31,407 nt of DNA, from the NCBI GenBank assembly GCA_035392025.1, contig DAOPMC010000013.1, positions 1 to 31,407 on the forward strand, given 5' to 3'. Shown here piece by piece: positions 1 through 7,306 of the stretch. The position numbers were made by a program, and so were the translations under genes. This DNA is from DAOPMC01 sp035392025. Its GTDB lineage: Bacteria > Bacillota_I > Bacilli_A > RF39 > UBA660. Under the pieces are notes generated by a model. The model was not told the origin of the DNA. It searched no databases and saw only the letters and a list, made by a program, of their open reading frames with translations. How positions within the stretch are numbered: position 1 is the first letter of the stretch; each line of letters starts with the position of its first letter.

Positions 1-50
1 AGTCTGATATTCTAATATTTTTATTGAAAAACTGCATTTACTCTAAAAAT

Positions 51-317
51 TTACGCATTATTAATTATATTTGCTAAGATATTATTAAATAACGGATAGA
101 TATCTGTATGGGCTAACTTGCCATTTATTGCCTTTTCTACTTTTCCAATTTTATAAATAGTTTTATCATTATATATTCTAATATAATTGTTTGTTGAGTC
201 TATTTTTTTTGATTCATCAAACATCAACATTCTTTTTTCAATTATATCAATAAATTCTGTTAAAGTACAAATTACATTGATAATTTCATTTCCAATAATA
301 TAACATTTATTAAACAT
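51..317 (-). CDS. Hypothetical protein, 88 aa
   Basis: I do not recognise this family. The product is a small mixed alpha/beta protein without a signal peptide or membrane segment, so it is probably cytoplasmic. The ATG at 317 follows AAGGTGAT with 4 bases between, a good Shine-Dalgarno site. It starts 5 bases after the stop of the HAD-like gene, so the two are probably co-transcribed. The reading frame closes with TAA at 51. Bases 1-50 beyond it show no gene and no clear terminator. The good ribosome site and tight spacing make it likely to be real; function is unknown. Confidence 0.6.
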   Translation of the reverse strand: MFNKCYIIGNEIINVICTLTEFIDIIEKRMLMFDESKKIDSTNNYIRIYNDKTIYKIGKVEKAINGKLAHTDIYPLFNNILANIINNA

Positions 318-322
318 TTAAA

Positions 323-1189
323 TCACCTTCTTCTCACTTTTTTTAATTGTATATCTCCGATAAGAGATGAAATTGAATCATATTCTCCTAAAGAATAATC
401 ACGATATTCTTTCATTGTGTTAGTTATAAAAAAGCCGTTGTATTGTTTTATCATTTCTAAATCATTTACACCATCACCCAAAGTAAAAATTGGTATAGTT
501 TCATTATGAAGCATTAAATTCAATTCTTCAATTGTTTTTATTTTGTTTGAACGTTTGAAAATATGAATTTTATATTTATTTTCTCCATCAGTGCAGTAAT
601 CATATATGTTGCTATAATATAATACATGAATTATTTTTCTTCGGTCTTCCTTAGCGACATTATCTAATATGATACAACACTCTAGATGTTTTTCATTACT
701 TGGATTACCAAATTCATCCAACATTTCAAGAGATAAAATATTTTTATAAAAAGGTTTTAAAACTTTTCTGGATAAGCATAATTTTTCGGCAGTTAGTTCT
801 TCTGATTTCTTCCTCAACAAATTCTCATTATAATATAATAATTCTTCATTTGTCATTTTTAGTAACACATCTTTAATTTCACCATAAAAATATTCTACTT
901 CATTTTCTGTATCAAATTTTCTTTCATTATAATACCCAACAGGATCAGATTTTTTTCTAGTAAAATTATCATATCTTATTTCATACGAGGCTGTTATTCT
1001 AGGTGGAATTATATTTAAATACTTATATTGTAATTTAATATAATTATCCAGCATCATGTTAACATTATCTTTTGTCAATTCCATATTATAATGAGAAATA
1101 ATTCTAGTATTTAAAAGACAATTATCCATAAATTTTATACTATCGTTTGTAACAACTTCTGATATATAATTATGTGTATTTGGCATCAT
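323..1189 (-). CDS. HAD-like protein lacking the nucleophile motif
   Basis: The C-terminal part carries GDGVNDLEMI (about residues 238-247), the Mg-binding motif IV of Cof-type HAD phosphatases. A lysine-containing segment (NKIKTIEEL, about 215-223) precedes it where motif III is expected. No DxDx(T/V) nucleophile motif is visible in the N-terminal half, which is instead helical and charged, so hydrolase activity is doubtful. The start chosen is the first of two consecutive ATGs at 1189, because AAGGGGGAATT lies just upstream; the frame stays open 21 codons further up without a ribosome site. The stop is 5 bases before the next small gene. Transcription probably starts near 1434, giving a leader of about 245 bases with two hairpins. 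It could be a HAD-derived binding or regulatory protein. Confidence 0.65.
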   Translation of the reverse strand: MMPNTHNYISEVVTNDSIKFMDNCLLNTRIISHYNMELTKDNVNMMLDNYIKLQYKYLNIIPPRITASYEIRYDNFTRKKSDPVGYYNERKFDTENEVEYFYGEIKDVLLKMTNEELLYYNENLLRKKSEELTAEKLCLSRKVLKPFYKNILSLEMLDEFGNPSNEKHLECCIILDNVAKEDRRKIIHVLYYSNIYDYCTDGENKYKIHIFKRSNKIKTIEELNLMLHNETIPIFTLGDGVNDLEMIKQYNGFFITNTMKEYRDYSLGEYDSISSLIGDIQLKKVRRR

Positions 1190-1319
1190 AATAATTCCCC
1201 CTTGTATTAAAAAAAATGAGATTTTTAGGGCATAAAATCCTAACAATCTCATTTTTAATATTTACTAATAATATAATGCTATTATTTTTACATAAAATCA
1301 ATTTTTTTATGTTAATCAT
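1170..1319 (-). CDS. Possible leader peptide (49 aa) upstream of the HAD-like gene
   Basis: An ATG at 1319 is preceded by TTAAGGGGGCATTTT, a strong ribosome site almost identical in layout to that of the downstream HAD-like gene. The 49-codon frame is rich in Ile, Asn and Lys, runs straight through the hairpin at 1209-1255 and ends 20 bases inside the HAD-like gene in another frame. Ribosomes on this frame would melt that hairpin, so it may act as an attenuator peptide. No homology is recognised, and it could be a chance frame with a chance ribosome site. Confidence 0.3.
   Translation of the reverse strand: MINIKKLILCKNNSIILLVNIKNEIVRILCPKNLIFFNTRGNYYDAKYT
1209..1255 (-). terminator. Hairpin with T-tract inside the leader (terminator or attenuator)
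   Basis: Arms 1213-1223 and 1245-1255 pair over 11 bp (AAAATGAGATT), with an inner TAGG/CCTA pairing and a short loop. Read on the minus strand, a run of T follows directly. It ends about 20 bases before the HAD-like start codon, so it would stop transcripts just before that gene unless opened. Confidence 0.6.
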
Positions 1320-1338
1320 AAAATGCCCCCTTAATTTT

Positions 1339-1381
1339 AAAAAAGAATAAGCAAAAACCAATTTTTCGGTACTGCTTATTC
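1339..1381 (-). terminator. Rho-independent-type hairpin, first of two in the leader
   Basis: GAATAAGCA (1345-1353) pairs with TGCTTATTC (1373-1381), with an inner ACC/GGT pairing. On the minus strand it is followed by TTTTTT (1339-1344). It lies about 50 bases below the predicted transcription start and just before the leader-peptide ribosome site. Confidence 0.6.
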
Positions 1382-1440
1382 TGTTGCATTTACGAGAAAA
1401 TGATATATAAAAACATTCCCGACACAAATATTTGGTTATT

Positions 1441-1467
1441 ATTCTATCATTTTTTTCGTAAAGTCAA
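1441..1467 (-). promoter_or_regulatory. Predicted promoter for the HAD-like gene
   Basis: Minus strand TTGACT (1462-1467) and an extended -10 TGaTAGAAT (hexamer 1441-1446). The spacer is only 15 bp, but GAATAA three bases lower gives 18. The gene-free stretch 1253-1594 holds this promoter, the two leader hairpins and the terminator at 1475-1524. Confidence 0.45.
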
Positions 1468-1474
1468 TATTTTA

Positions 1475-1524
1475 GTTTAAAAAATGAATTAATTAGCACT
1501 TTTCATACATAATTAATTCATTTT
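1475..1524 (-). terminator. Terminator downstream of the CYTH gene
   Basis: A perfect 15-bp inverted repeat (1481-1495 and 1510-1524, AAAATGAATTAATTA) with a 14-base loop, followed by a T-run on the minus strand. It lies about 70 bases past the CYTH stop codon. Its length and AT content could also fit a mobile-element end, but no paired copy is visible. Confidence 0.55.
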
Positions 1525-1594
1525 ACCTAATTATATCAGATATAATTGTCTTATCAAGAACTTTTTTGGGCAATTTTGTATCCAATAATAATGA

Positions 1595-2350
1595 TTAAAA
1601 TCTTAATTCACTCATAGAATGAACATCAATACCAATTCTTCTATATAATTGCTCAGTGTTTAAAGATACTACTTCATTATTTTTCAAATCTAATTTGTCA
1701 ATTATCTCTTCTATAACCATTTCATCATCGCATTCTATTTCCATATATGGCTGTAATTTTGGCCATATATCAATTTCAATTTCAGCATTTTTATATTCAT
1801 AACTATATCTTATTTTTTCTTGATAACTTCTTCTAGCAATACCTATATTTTCTAATAAACGATTTGTCTCATCTAATGACGAAACTTCAATTTCTGTTTC
1901 TATAACATTTTGAAATTTACTATTTTGTTTTTCTAATATATGCTTAGTAGTTAACTCAACTTTATTATTACTTTCTCTTAATCTTATCCATTTATTAGGG
2001 TTAATACTAAATCGTTTTATTTCTTTTTCCAACATATCATCACAAAGAATATCTTTTAATTGATTTAATGACAAATTAGAAAGTTCATCAAAACTATCAA
2101 TACTCAAATGGTGCAATAATGCAATTCTTTTTTCTTCTTCTAATAAATCATTTAATTCAAAAATTAATATTTCTAATTTTTTTAAATTTGTATTGATGAT
2201 CATTTCACTATCAGAATTTAATAACTCCCTTATTTCTAAAAAGCGATAATATAAAGTTGGAACATCATACACATAAATTTTTTGCTGTTTCTCGCCTTTA
2301 TTTTTAGCACCAATATTTTCTATTAGAAATGGGTGTGATGCTGATACCAT
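1595..2350 (-). CDS. CYTH-domain protein, N-terminally truncated
   Basis: CYTH enzymes (class IV adenylate cyclase / thiamine-triphosphatase superfamily) hydrolyse or cyclise triphosphates in a beta-tunnel. Family-like pieces appear in order: GAKNKGEKQQKIYVYD (14-29), WIRLRES (121-127) with a Thr-Lys strand (134-136), ETEIEVSS (151-158), QEKIRYSYE (177-185), EIEIDIWPKLQPYMEIE (190-206). A helical insert of about 90 residues separates the first two. The protein begins only about 13 residues before GAK, so the first strand with the EXEXK metal/phosphate motif is absent and activity is unlikely. The start is the ATG at 2350 after GGGAGG. It overlaps the methyltransferase-like fragment by 47 bases in another frame. 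Domain call is from remembered motifs. Confidence 0.6.
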   Translation of the reverse strand: MVSASHPFLIENIGAKNKGEKQQKIYVYDVPTLYYRFLEIRELLNSDSEMIINTNLKKLEILIFELNDLLEEEKRIALLHHLSIDSFDELSNLSLNQLKDILCDDMLEKEIKRFSINPNKWIRLRESNNKVELTTKHILEKQNSKFQNVIETEIEVSSLDETNRLLENIGIARRSYQEKIRYSYEYKNAEIEIDIWPKLQPYMEIECDDEMVIEEIIDKLDLKNNEVVSLNTEQLYRRIGIDVHSMSELRF

Positions 2351-2564
2351 CAATTATTCCTCCCTTTATATAAACGTTATTGGGCTCATACATTGTTACA
2401 TTTGCACCATGATTCGCAAATGGAATAGAATTTAATCCATCTTTATCATCTACAATCAATACCTTATAATTTGAATCACATTTTTTATCAAGCAATTTCA
2501 TGTATTCATAGCTTGTTCTTTGGACATTACCAAAAACACTTCTTTTATCAATTTTTTTGTTCAT
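2304..2564 (-). pseudogene. Methyltransferase-like N-terminal fragment
   Basis: The 86-residue frame starts at an ATG after TTGGAGGAAAAA, an excellent ribosome site. Residues 34-62 read as the first strand-loop-helix-strand of a SAM-dependent methyltransferase: VLIVDDKDGLNSIPFA, then GANVTMYEPN with an acidic residue ending strand 2. Nothing resembling the rest of the fold follows; the frame stops with TAA at 2304 inside the CYTH coding region. Class I methyltransferases usually exceed 180 residues, so this is less than half a protein. I infer that a deletion fused the two genes. A short stand-alone protein cannot be ruled out. Confidence 0.5.
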
Positions 2565-2616
2565 TTTTTCCTCCAAAAATATGTGAGGTATTTTTGGTAA
2601 TGTTCAAATATTTTAT

Positions 2617-2768
2617 TCGCAGTAATGGTATTGTAACCCCCATTTTTCATCTGCAAAATTTTGAATTTTTTCTTATTTTTTCATTTTTTTGGGTTTTTTT
2701 CACATTTTGAAATTTGACCTAAACCCCAGAAAGCCCCAGAAATAAAGGAAAATATTTAGTCGCAGTAA
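2617..2768. repeat. Two imperfect direct repeats 143 bp apart at a truncation point
   Basis: On the minus strand ATTACTGCGACTAAATATTT (near 2769-2750) and ATTACTGCGAATAAAATATT (near 2626-2607) share the core TTACTGCGA and the following AT-rich bases. The upper copy directly follows the early stop of ftsW; the lower lies before the methyltransferase-like fragment. The bases between are poly-A/T rich with GGGG runs and hold no gene. Two copies are too few to call a CRISPR or an insertion element. Confidence 0.4.
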
Positions 2769-3779
2769 TCAGTTACACTGCATTGCATACCCCGTAACTG
2801 GCACAATTCCAACTACCACACATAAATTAAGTACCGCCTGAAATATTATTTGAAACGTTATACCATATGCAAGATACTTTGCAAATAAATTATCTTGTTT
2901 TAATGCAATATTAATACCTGCAAATACTATAATTGTAAATAATCCAAGTACAACAATAGCACCTATTATTCCAAATTCTTCACAAATAATTGAAAATATA
3001 AAATCCGTCTGTGGTTCTGGTAAATAAAAATGCTTTTGTCTAGAATTTAAAAAACCTACTCCAAATAACCCTCCTGGCCCTATTGCATATAAACTTTGAA
3101 TTATTTGAAATCCACTTCCTAAAGGATCTGCCCATGGATTAATAAACGATATAATTCTTTTCATTCGATATGGTGCTACTAATATTAAACCAGTAATACC
3201 TATTATTCCAGAACCAATTAAATAATAAAAATACTTAAAATTAACACCACTGGCAAATATTAACGAAATAATACTCAATACGATAACCATACCTGTTCCA
3301 AAATCAGGTTGTAACATAATAAGTAAGAAAAATATACCTACTACTAAAAATATTGATAATATTTTTTTGATGTTTCTACCAACTTTTTCACTTTTACTGA
3401 GATATTTAGATACAAAGATAATCAGAGCAAACTTGGCAAATTCACTTGGCTGAATACCAAAAGAACCTATACCAAACCAACTTCTAGAGCCATTTCTAAT
3501 AGTCCCAATTCCAGGAATTAAAACAAGGATCAAAAGAAAAAGACAAATTATTAAAATTAAGTTTGCCTTTTCATAATAAATTTTATAATTTATTTTATTA
3601 ACTATATACATTAAGATAAATCCTATTACAATAAATAATGATTGTTGCTTTACAAATTTAAGGGCATCTCCATACTTATATTCGGCCCAAATATATGATG
3701 ATGAATAAATCATTACAAGTCCAATTATTACTAATAATATTACTGCTAAGAAAAGGTAATTTCTATATTTTCTTAACAC
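2769..3779 (-). CDS. ftsW: FtsW/SpoVE-type peptidoglycan glycosyltransferase, C-terminus missing
   Basis: SEDS-family polymerase that joins lipid II into glycan strands at the division site. Multiple membrane helices are visible, with the family stretch RNGSRSWFGIGSFGIQPSEF in the middle and LPEPQTDFIFSIICEEFG near residues 255-272, which contains the catalytic Asp of TDF. The protein ends at PVTG followed by YAMQCN and TGA, where family members continue with PFISYGGSS and a last membrane helix or two; about 45-50 residues are missing. The start is GTG at 3779 after TAGGTGAT. It follows mraY by 18 bases, as in division/cell-wall clusters, but murD, which often lies between, is absent. Either the allele is damaged or the assembly is wrong here. 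Confidence 0.85.
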   Translation of the reverse strand: MLRKYRNYLFLAVILLVIIGLVMIYSSSYIWAEYKYGDALKFVKQQSLFIVIGFILMYIVNKINYKIYYEKANLILIICLFLLILVLIPGIGTIRNGSRSWFGIGSFGIQPSEFAKFALIIFVSKYLSKSEKVGRNIKKILSIFLVVGIFFLLIMLQPDFGTGMVIVLSIISLIFASGVNFKYFYYLIGSGIIGITGLILVAPYRMKRIISFINPWADPLGSGFQIIQSLYAIGPGGLFGVGFLNSRQKHFYLPEPQTDFIFSIICEEFGIIGAIVVLGLFTIIVFAGINIALKQDNLFAKYLAYGITFQIIFQAVLNLCVVVGIVPVTGYAMQCN

Positions 3780-3797
3780 TGTATCACCTAATCTATT

Positions 3798-4778
3798 TTA
3801 TAACCAAACTGCAAAGAATATACCTAGCATTGCAAATAAAATACCTACTACCCAAAAAGCTTTAACAATGTCATTCTCTTGATAACCTAACTTTTCAAAA
3901 TGATGATGAAGTGGTGCCATAAGAAATAATCTTTTGCCTTTTTTTTGAAACCAAAATACTTGTAATATTACTGTGACTGTTTCTACTATAAAAACAAAGG
4001 CTACAACAAATAGTGTTACTTCTCTTCTAGTAAGTATTGCAACTGTTGCAAGCGTTGCTCCTAGTGCTAATGAACCAGTATCACCCATGAATACCCTAGC
4101 TGGATGTCCATTGTATAATAAAAATCCTGCTAATGATCCCACTAAAATAAAGCAAAAGATTCCCATATCATAATATCCTGCAAATAAGGCAATTAAAGCA
4201 TAAGCAATAAATGCCCATATTGATAATCCTCCAGCTAGTCCATCTTGACCATCTGTTAAATTAACAGCATTGCTAAATCCGACTAAAAGCAATAAGATGA
4301 AAACACCATATAACCATTTTAAATCCCAATTGATGCCAAGTGATGTAACTATTAATCTCGTATCTCCATTAAATTTCATAAATAATACGAAGAATACAAT
4401 TGCAATTAATGCTTGTCCTAAAAATTTTTGAGTTATGGTTAACCCTTGATTCTTTCCTCTTTTAATACTCAAAAAATCATCAATAAAACCTAACACTGCA
4501 TATGCAACAAATACAAACAATACAATAACTAAATCATAAGTAAATTCTAATTTTTTAGTAATAAGTAAAATTATTACAGTTAATAGTGTTGGAACAATAA
4601 ATATTAATCCACCCATTGTTGGCGTACCAGATTTTTTCTGATGTGTTTCTCCAACATACCTGCTAATTTTTTGTCTAAAATTAATCTTTTTTAAAAATGG
4701 AATTAAAAACCATCCAAATACAACAGATGTAACAAATCCAATCATGATTGACACAATGACTTTTGTTAAAGTTAGCAT
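3798..4778 (-). CDS. mraY: Phospho-N-acetylmuramoyl-pentapeptide transferase
   Basis: Transfers phospho-MurNAc-pentapeptide from UDP to undecaprenyl phosphate, making lipid I at the inner face of the membrane. The family motifs are intact: GFIDDFLSIKRGKNQGL with the Asp pair, NLTDGQDGLAGG, FMGDTGSLALG and the C-terminal APLHHHFEKLG histidines. About ten hydrophobic helices and 326 residues match the usual length. The ATG at 4778 follows GAGGGATAATAT. A good promoter lies directly upstream and ftsW follows 18 bases downstream, so the two form a short cell-wall operon. Confidence 0.97.
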   Translation of the reverse strand: MLTLTKVIVSIMIGFVTSVVFGWFLIPFLKKINFRQKISRYVGETHQKKSGTPTMGGLIFIVPTLLTVIILLITKKLEFTYDLVIVLFVFVAYAVLGFIDDFLSIKRGKNQGLTITQKFLGQALIAIVFFVLFMKFNGDTRLIVTSLGINWDLKWLYGVFILLLLVGFSNAVNLTDGQDGLAGGLSIWAFIAYALIALFAGYYDMGIFCFILVGSLAGFLLYNGHPARVFMGDTGSLALGATLATVAILTRREVTLFVVAFVFIVETVTVILQVFWFQKKGKRLFLMAPLHHHFEKLGYQENDIVKAFWVVGILFAMLGIFFAVWL

Positions 4779-4805
4779 ATATTATCCCTCGTTTCTTGTA
4801 TATTA

Positions 4806-4835
4806 ATTATACTACATCTATATAATTATATGCAA
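4806..4835 (-). promoter_or_regulatory. Promoter of mraY-ftsW
   Basis: Minus strand TTGCAT (4830-4835), an 18-bp spacer and TATAAT (4806-4811), about 28 bases above the mraY start codon. Confidence 0.65.
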
Positions 4836-4856
4836 TAATTATGAAGTTATAATGTC

Positions 4857-4881
4857 AAAAAAATAGTCATTACGACTATTT
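4857..4881 (-). terminator. Terminator of trpS
   Basis: AAATAGTC (4861-4868) and GACTATTT (4874-4881) form an 8-bp stem with a 5-base loop, followed by a T-run on the minus strand. The stem includes the trpS stop codon. Confidence 0.75.
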
Positions 4882-5856
4882 ATAGAAACCAATTCTTTCT
4901 TTAACAATATCTAATTTTTCTTTAGCAATTATCTCTGTTTTTAATAAACCATTAGTAAGAATCTTATCAAGTTCACTGCTATTTAAATATTCATAATATC
5001 TAGTTTGAATGTCTTTTAATACACTTACTACTTGATCTGCAACACTTCTTTTAAATGTTGCATAATTGCTATTTTTAAATTCTTCTTCAATATCTACTGC
5101 CTTTTTATTTGTTAATACTGAATATATATTAATTAAATTTGATATGCCAGGCTTATTAACTTCATCATATTTAACAATACTCTCTGAATCAGTTGTAGCA
5201 CTCATTATTTTTTTTCTAACACTTTCAAGATCATCTAGAAGTCTAATTACACCCTTTGGATTATCAGATGACTTACTCATTTTTTTAGTAGGATCTTGTA
5301 AATCCATAATCTTCGTTCCTTCTTTTTTTATCATTACATCTGGGACTTTAAAAGTATCACCATATTTATTATTAAACCTAATTGCAATATCTCGAGCAAG
5401 TTCAACATGTTGTTTTTGGTCAATACCAACAGGTACAATATCACTATCATATAGTAAAATATCTGCAGCCATTAAAACCGGATATGTAAATAATCCCGCT
5501 GTAAAGTTTTCCCCTTTACTACTTTTTTCTTTAAATTGATGCATTCTTGATAATTCACCGAAATAGCTATTGCATTCTAGTATCCATGACAAATTAGCAT
5601 GATATAAATTTTGCGATTGCAAAAATATAATATTTTTATTAGGATCAATCCCACACGCTAAATATAATGCTAATAAACTTCTAGTATTATCACCTAAATT
5701 AATTGCTGAAGTTGGTACTGTTATTGCATGCATATCTGCAATAAATAAAAATGATTCATATTCTTCTTGAAATTCAAGCATCTGTTTAATTGCCCCAATA
5801 TAATTACCAAGTGTTATAACTCCAGTAGGTTGTATTCCTGTTAATACTCTTTTCAT
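4876..5856 (-). CDS. trpS: Tryptophanyl-tRNA synthetase
   Basis: Class I aminoacyl-tRNA synthetase that charges tRNA-Trp. The N-terminal RVLTGIQPTGVITLGNYIGA contains the HIGH-type signature, and KKMSKSSDN is the KMSKS loop. GIDQKQHVELARDIA is the typical substrate-side helix. At 326 residues it is full length. The ATG at 5856 follows AGAGGTAG. It is a single-gene unit: an extended -10 (TGtTATTCT, hexamer 5883-5888) lies upstream and a hairpin terminator overlaps its stop. The gene for its tRNA, with anticodon CCA, is at 31208-31284 in the same window. Confidence 0.97.
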   Translation of the reverse strand: MKRVLTGIQPTGVITLGNYIGAIKQMLEFQEEYESFLFIADMHAITVPTSAINLGDNTRSLLALYLACGIDPNKNIIFLQSQNLYHANLSWILECNSYFGELSRMHQFKEKSSKGENFTAGLFTYPVLMAADILLYDSDIVPVGIDQKQHVELARDIAIRFNNKYGDTFKVPDVMIKKEGTKIMDLQDPTKKMSKSSDNPKGVIRLLDDLESVRKKIMSATTDSESIVKYDEVNKPGISNLINIYSVLTNKKAVDIEEEFKNSNYATFKRSVADQVVSVLKDIQTRYYEYLNSSELDKILTNGLLKTEIIAKEKLDIVKERIGFYK

Positions 5857-5912
5857 AAACTACCTCTTTTCCATCTATATATAGAATAACATATTTTGTT
5901 ATAAATTAGTAC

Positions 5913-5937
5913 AAAAAAAATTAAGCAATGCTTAATT
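5913..5937 (-). terminator. Terminator of the 408-aa TasA-like gene
   Basis: AATTAAGC (5919-5926) and GCTTAATT (5930-5937) with a 3-base loop, then eight Ts on the minus strand. It lies 10 bases past the stop codon at 5947. Confidence 0.8.
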
Positions 5938-5946
5938 TTAATCATT

Positions 5947-7173
5947 TTATAAACCATCATCAACACTGATCTGTAAATCAAATACTATATTTCCACCTGA
6001 TGCATTGTTTTCACAATCAATGTCTTGTCCTTCAACCCACATATAAATTCTTACTTTTGTAATACCAGCACTTAATAATAAGAAATCATTGTAGCCTGTA
6101 TAACCACTAACTGTTGATAAATTAATAGTAACTGGATCAAAGAATGCTGTATTAGTTTGAGTTGGTGCTGTCCAATCTCCTGTTGCAGTAGTACAAGCAG
6201 CCTCTGTTGTAATAGTAGTATCAATTGTGCCACTAACAGTACAATACCCAGGATCAGTAGTAGCTGTAGAATTAGATTTTGATAATAATACATTATCTGT
6301 TATCGTAATTCCTGATAAAACGCCTTCATATGGAACACAATAGTTTGTAGCAGCATCACTAGCATAGTTAGTGATTTGAGTTGATGTCAATCCATAGTAG
6401 TCATATCCATTTGTAATTCCAGTTGCAGTATGTGTGGCACGATTAGGTTCCCAAATCAATACAGGGGAAGTAGCACCATTATTTAATGTTTGAACTACTG
6501 TTGTTAAATCAGAACCAGCTGCAGTATTTCCTAAAGTCACAAATGCTATTCTTGAAGCATTTTTAATTCCAACATCTGTACCAGATGCAGAAACACCAGA
6601 TGAATCTGTTAAATATGTCTGTGTTTGAGTATCAACTTTAAAGAATAAGTCAAATGCAATAAATTTACCAGTAGTAACGCTTGTCGTTGTTGGCTCATTT
6701 TCCAAAGTTGCAGTTAAAATATAACCACCTTCAGTAGTTGGTGTCCATACTCCATGAGCAGTAGTACAAAGTGCTAAAGTAGTATTAGTTATTGGATTAA
6801 CACTACAACTCCCAGTAAATACTGAAGATTCAACTACTCCATAATACATAGGTAACTTACCAGCTGCTGACACAACACCAGTTGTTGATACTGGCTCTAG
6901 TATTGCTGGTAATTGGTTTCTAGCGCCACTATATGTAGCATTAGCTCCAGTAATATCAGTTGTTTGAATAACTGATCTCCAACTTGTACCATCAACTGAT
7001 ACTTGAATACCATTTTGTGCTGCAACATTTACAGTTATTGAACTAATTGTAACTGTTTGATTTGCTAAAAACCATGCATATGTTGAAGTCGTCAGCATAA
7101 TACCTGTTACAAATAGCAGTAAAAGTAATATTAGTATTCTTTTTCCTCTTCTTGAGGTCTTTTTTTCTTTCAT
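5947..7173 (-). CDS. TasA/camelysin-like exported protein with two Cys-rich inserts
   Basis: The 408-residue product starts with a basic stretch and a hydrophobic helix (about 12-30) ending in STYAWFLANQ, the pattern of SipW-type signal peptides, so it is probably cut by a SipW peptidase and secreted. It is a paralog of the gene at 20725-21738: TYAWF, GKFIAFD, NVLLS, GITKVRIYMWVEGQDIDCEN and a Gly-rich end align in order. Unlike that paralog it carries two similar inserts of about 35 residues, each with two Cys and a terminal GxWT. The ATG at 7173 is chosen because AAAGGAG lies 9 bases upstream; the frame is open 17 codons higher without a ribosome site. It has its own promoter and terminator. 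Function is inferred as a fibre or coat subunit. Confidence 0.8.
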   Translation of the reverse strand: MKEKKTSRRGKRILILLLLLFVTGIMLTTSTYAWFLANQTVTISSITVNVAAQNGIQVSVDGTSWRSVIQTTDITGANATYSGARNQLPAILEPVSTTGVVSAAGKLPMYYGVVESSVFTGSCSVNPITNTTLALCTTAHGVWTPTTEGGYILTATLENEPTTTSVTTGKFIAFDLFFKVDTQTQTYLTDSSGVSASGTDVGIKNASRIAFVTLGNTAAGSDLTTVVQTLNNGATSPVLIWEPNRATHTATGITNGYDYYGLTSTQITNYASDAATNYCVPYEGVLSGITITDNVLLSKSNSTATTDPGYCTVSGTIDTTITTEAACTTATGDWTAPTQTNTAFFDPVTINLSTVSGYTGYNDFLLLSAGITKVRIYMWVEGQDIDCENNASGGNIVFDLQISVDDGL

Positions 7174-7245
7174 ATTATTAAAAACTCCTTTTCGTTTATT
7201 TATATGAGATAATATGCGATGCATGTTACCTCTATTGTTAAATTA

Positions 7246-7274
7246 AGTTTATCATACGTTTCGACATAATGCAA
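7246..7274 (-). promoter_or_regulatory. Promoter of the 408-aa TasA-like gene
   Basis: Minus strand TTGCAT (7269-7274), a 17-bp spacer and extended -10 TGaTAAACT (hexamer 7246-7251). The spacer contains TATGTCGAAACG, which shares TGTCG with the elements at 22504 and 29225. Confidence 0.55.
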
Positions 7275-7306
7275 CAGAATAATTGATTTTTTTTAATATT
7301 TTGACA

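Noticed and set aside
2471..2710. Plus-strand open frame of 79 codons, Phe-rich
   Set aside because: Composed of poly-T stretches antisense to the methyltransferase-like fragment and the gene-free spacer; no ribosome site.
2617..2768. CRISPR remnant or insertion-sequence ends
   Set aside because: Only two imperfect copies, no spacer regularity, no cas or transposase gene and no terminal inverted repeats.
2700..2771. TGA read as Trp (Mycoplasma code), which would extend ftsW
   Set aside because: The extension is not FtsW-like, Trp is encoded by TGG throughout, several coupled genes end in TGA, and the tRNA-Trp has a CCA anticodon.
5066..5539. Plus-strand open frame of 157 codons
   Set aside because: Lies antisense within trpS, a clear conserved gene; no ribosome site.
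6072..6293. Gln/Leu-rich open frame of 73 codons
   Set aside because: A shifted frame of the 408-aa TasA-like gene; the composition comes from its Thr/Val codons.
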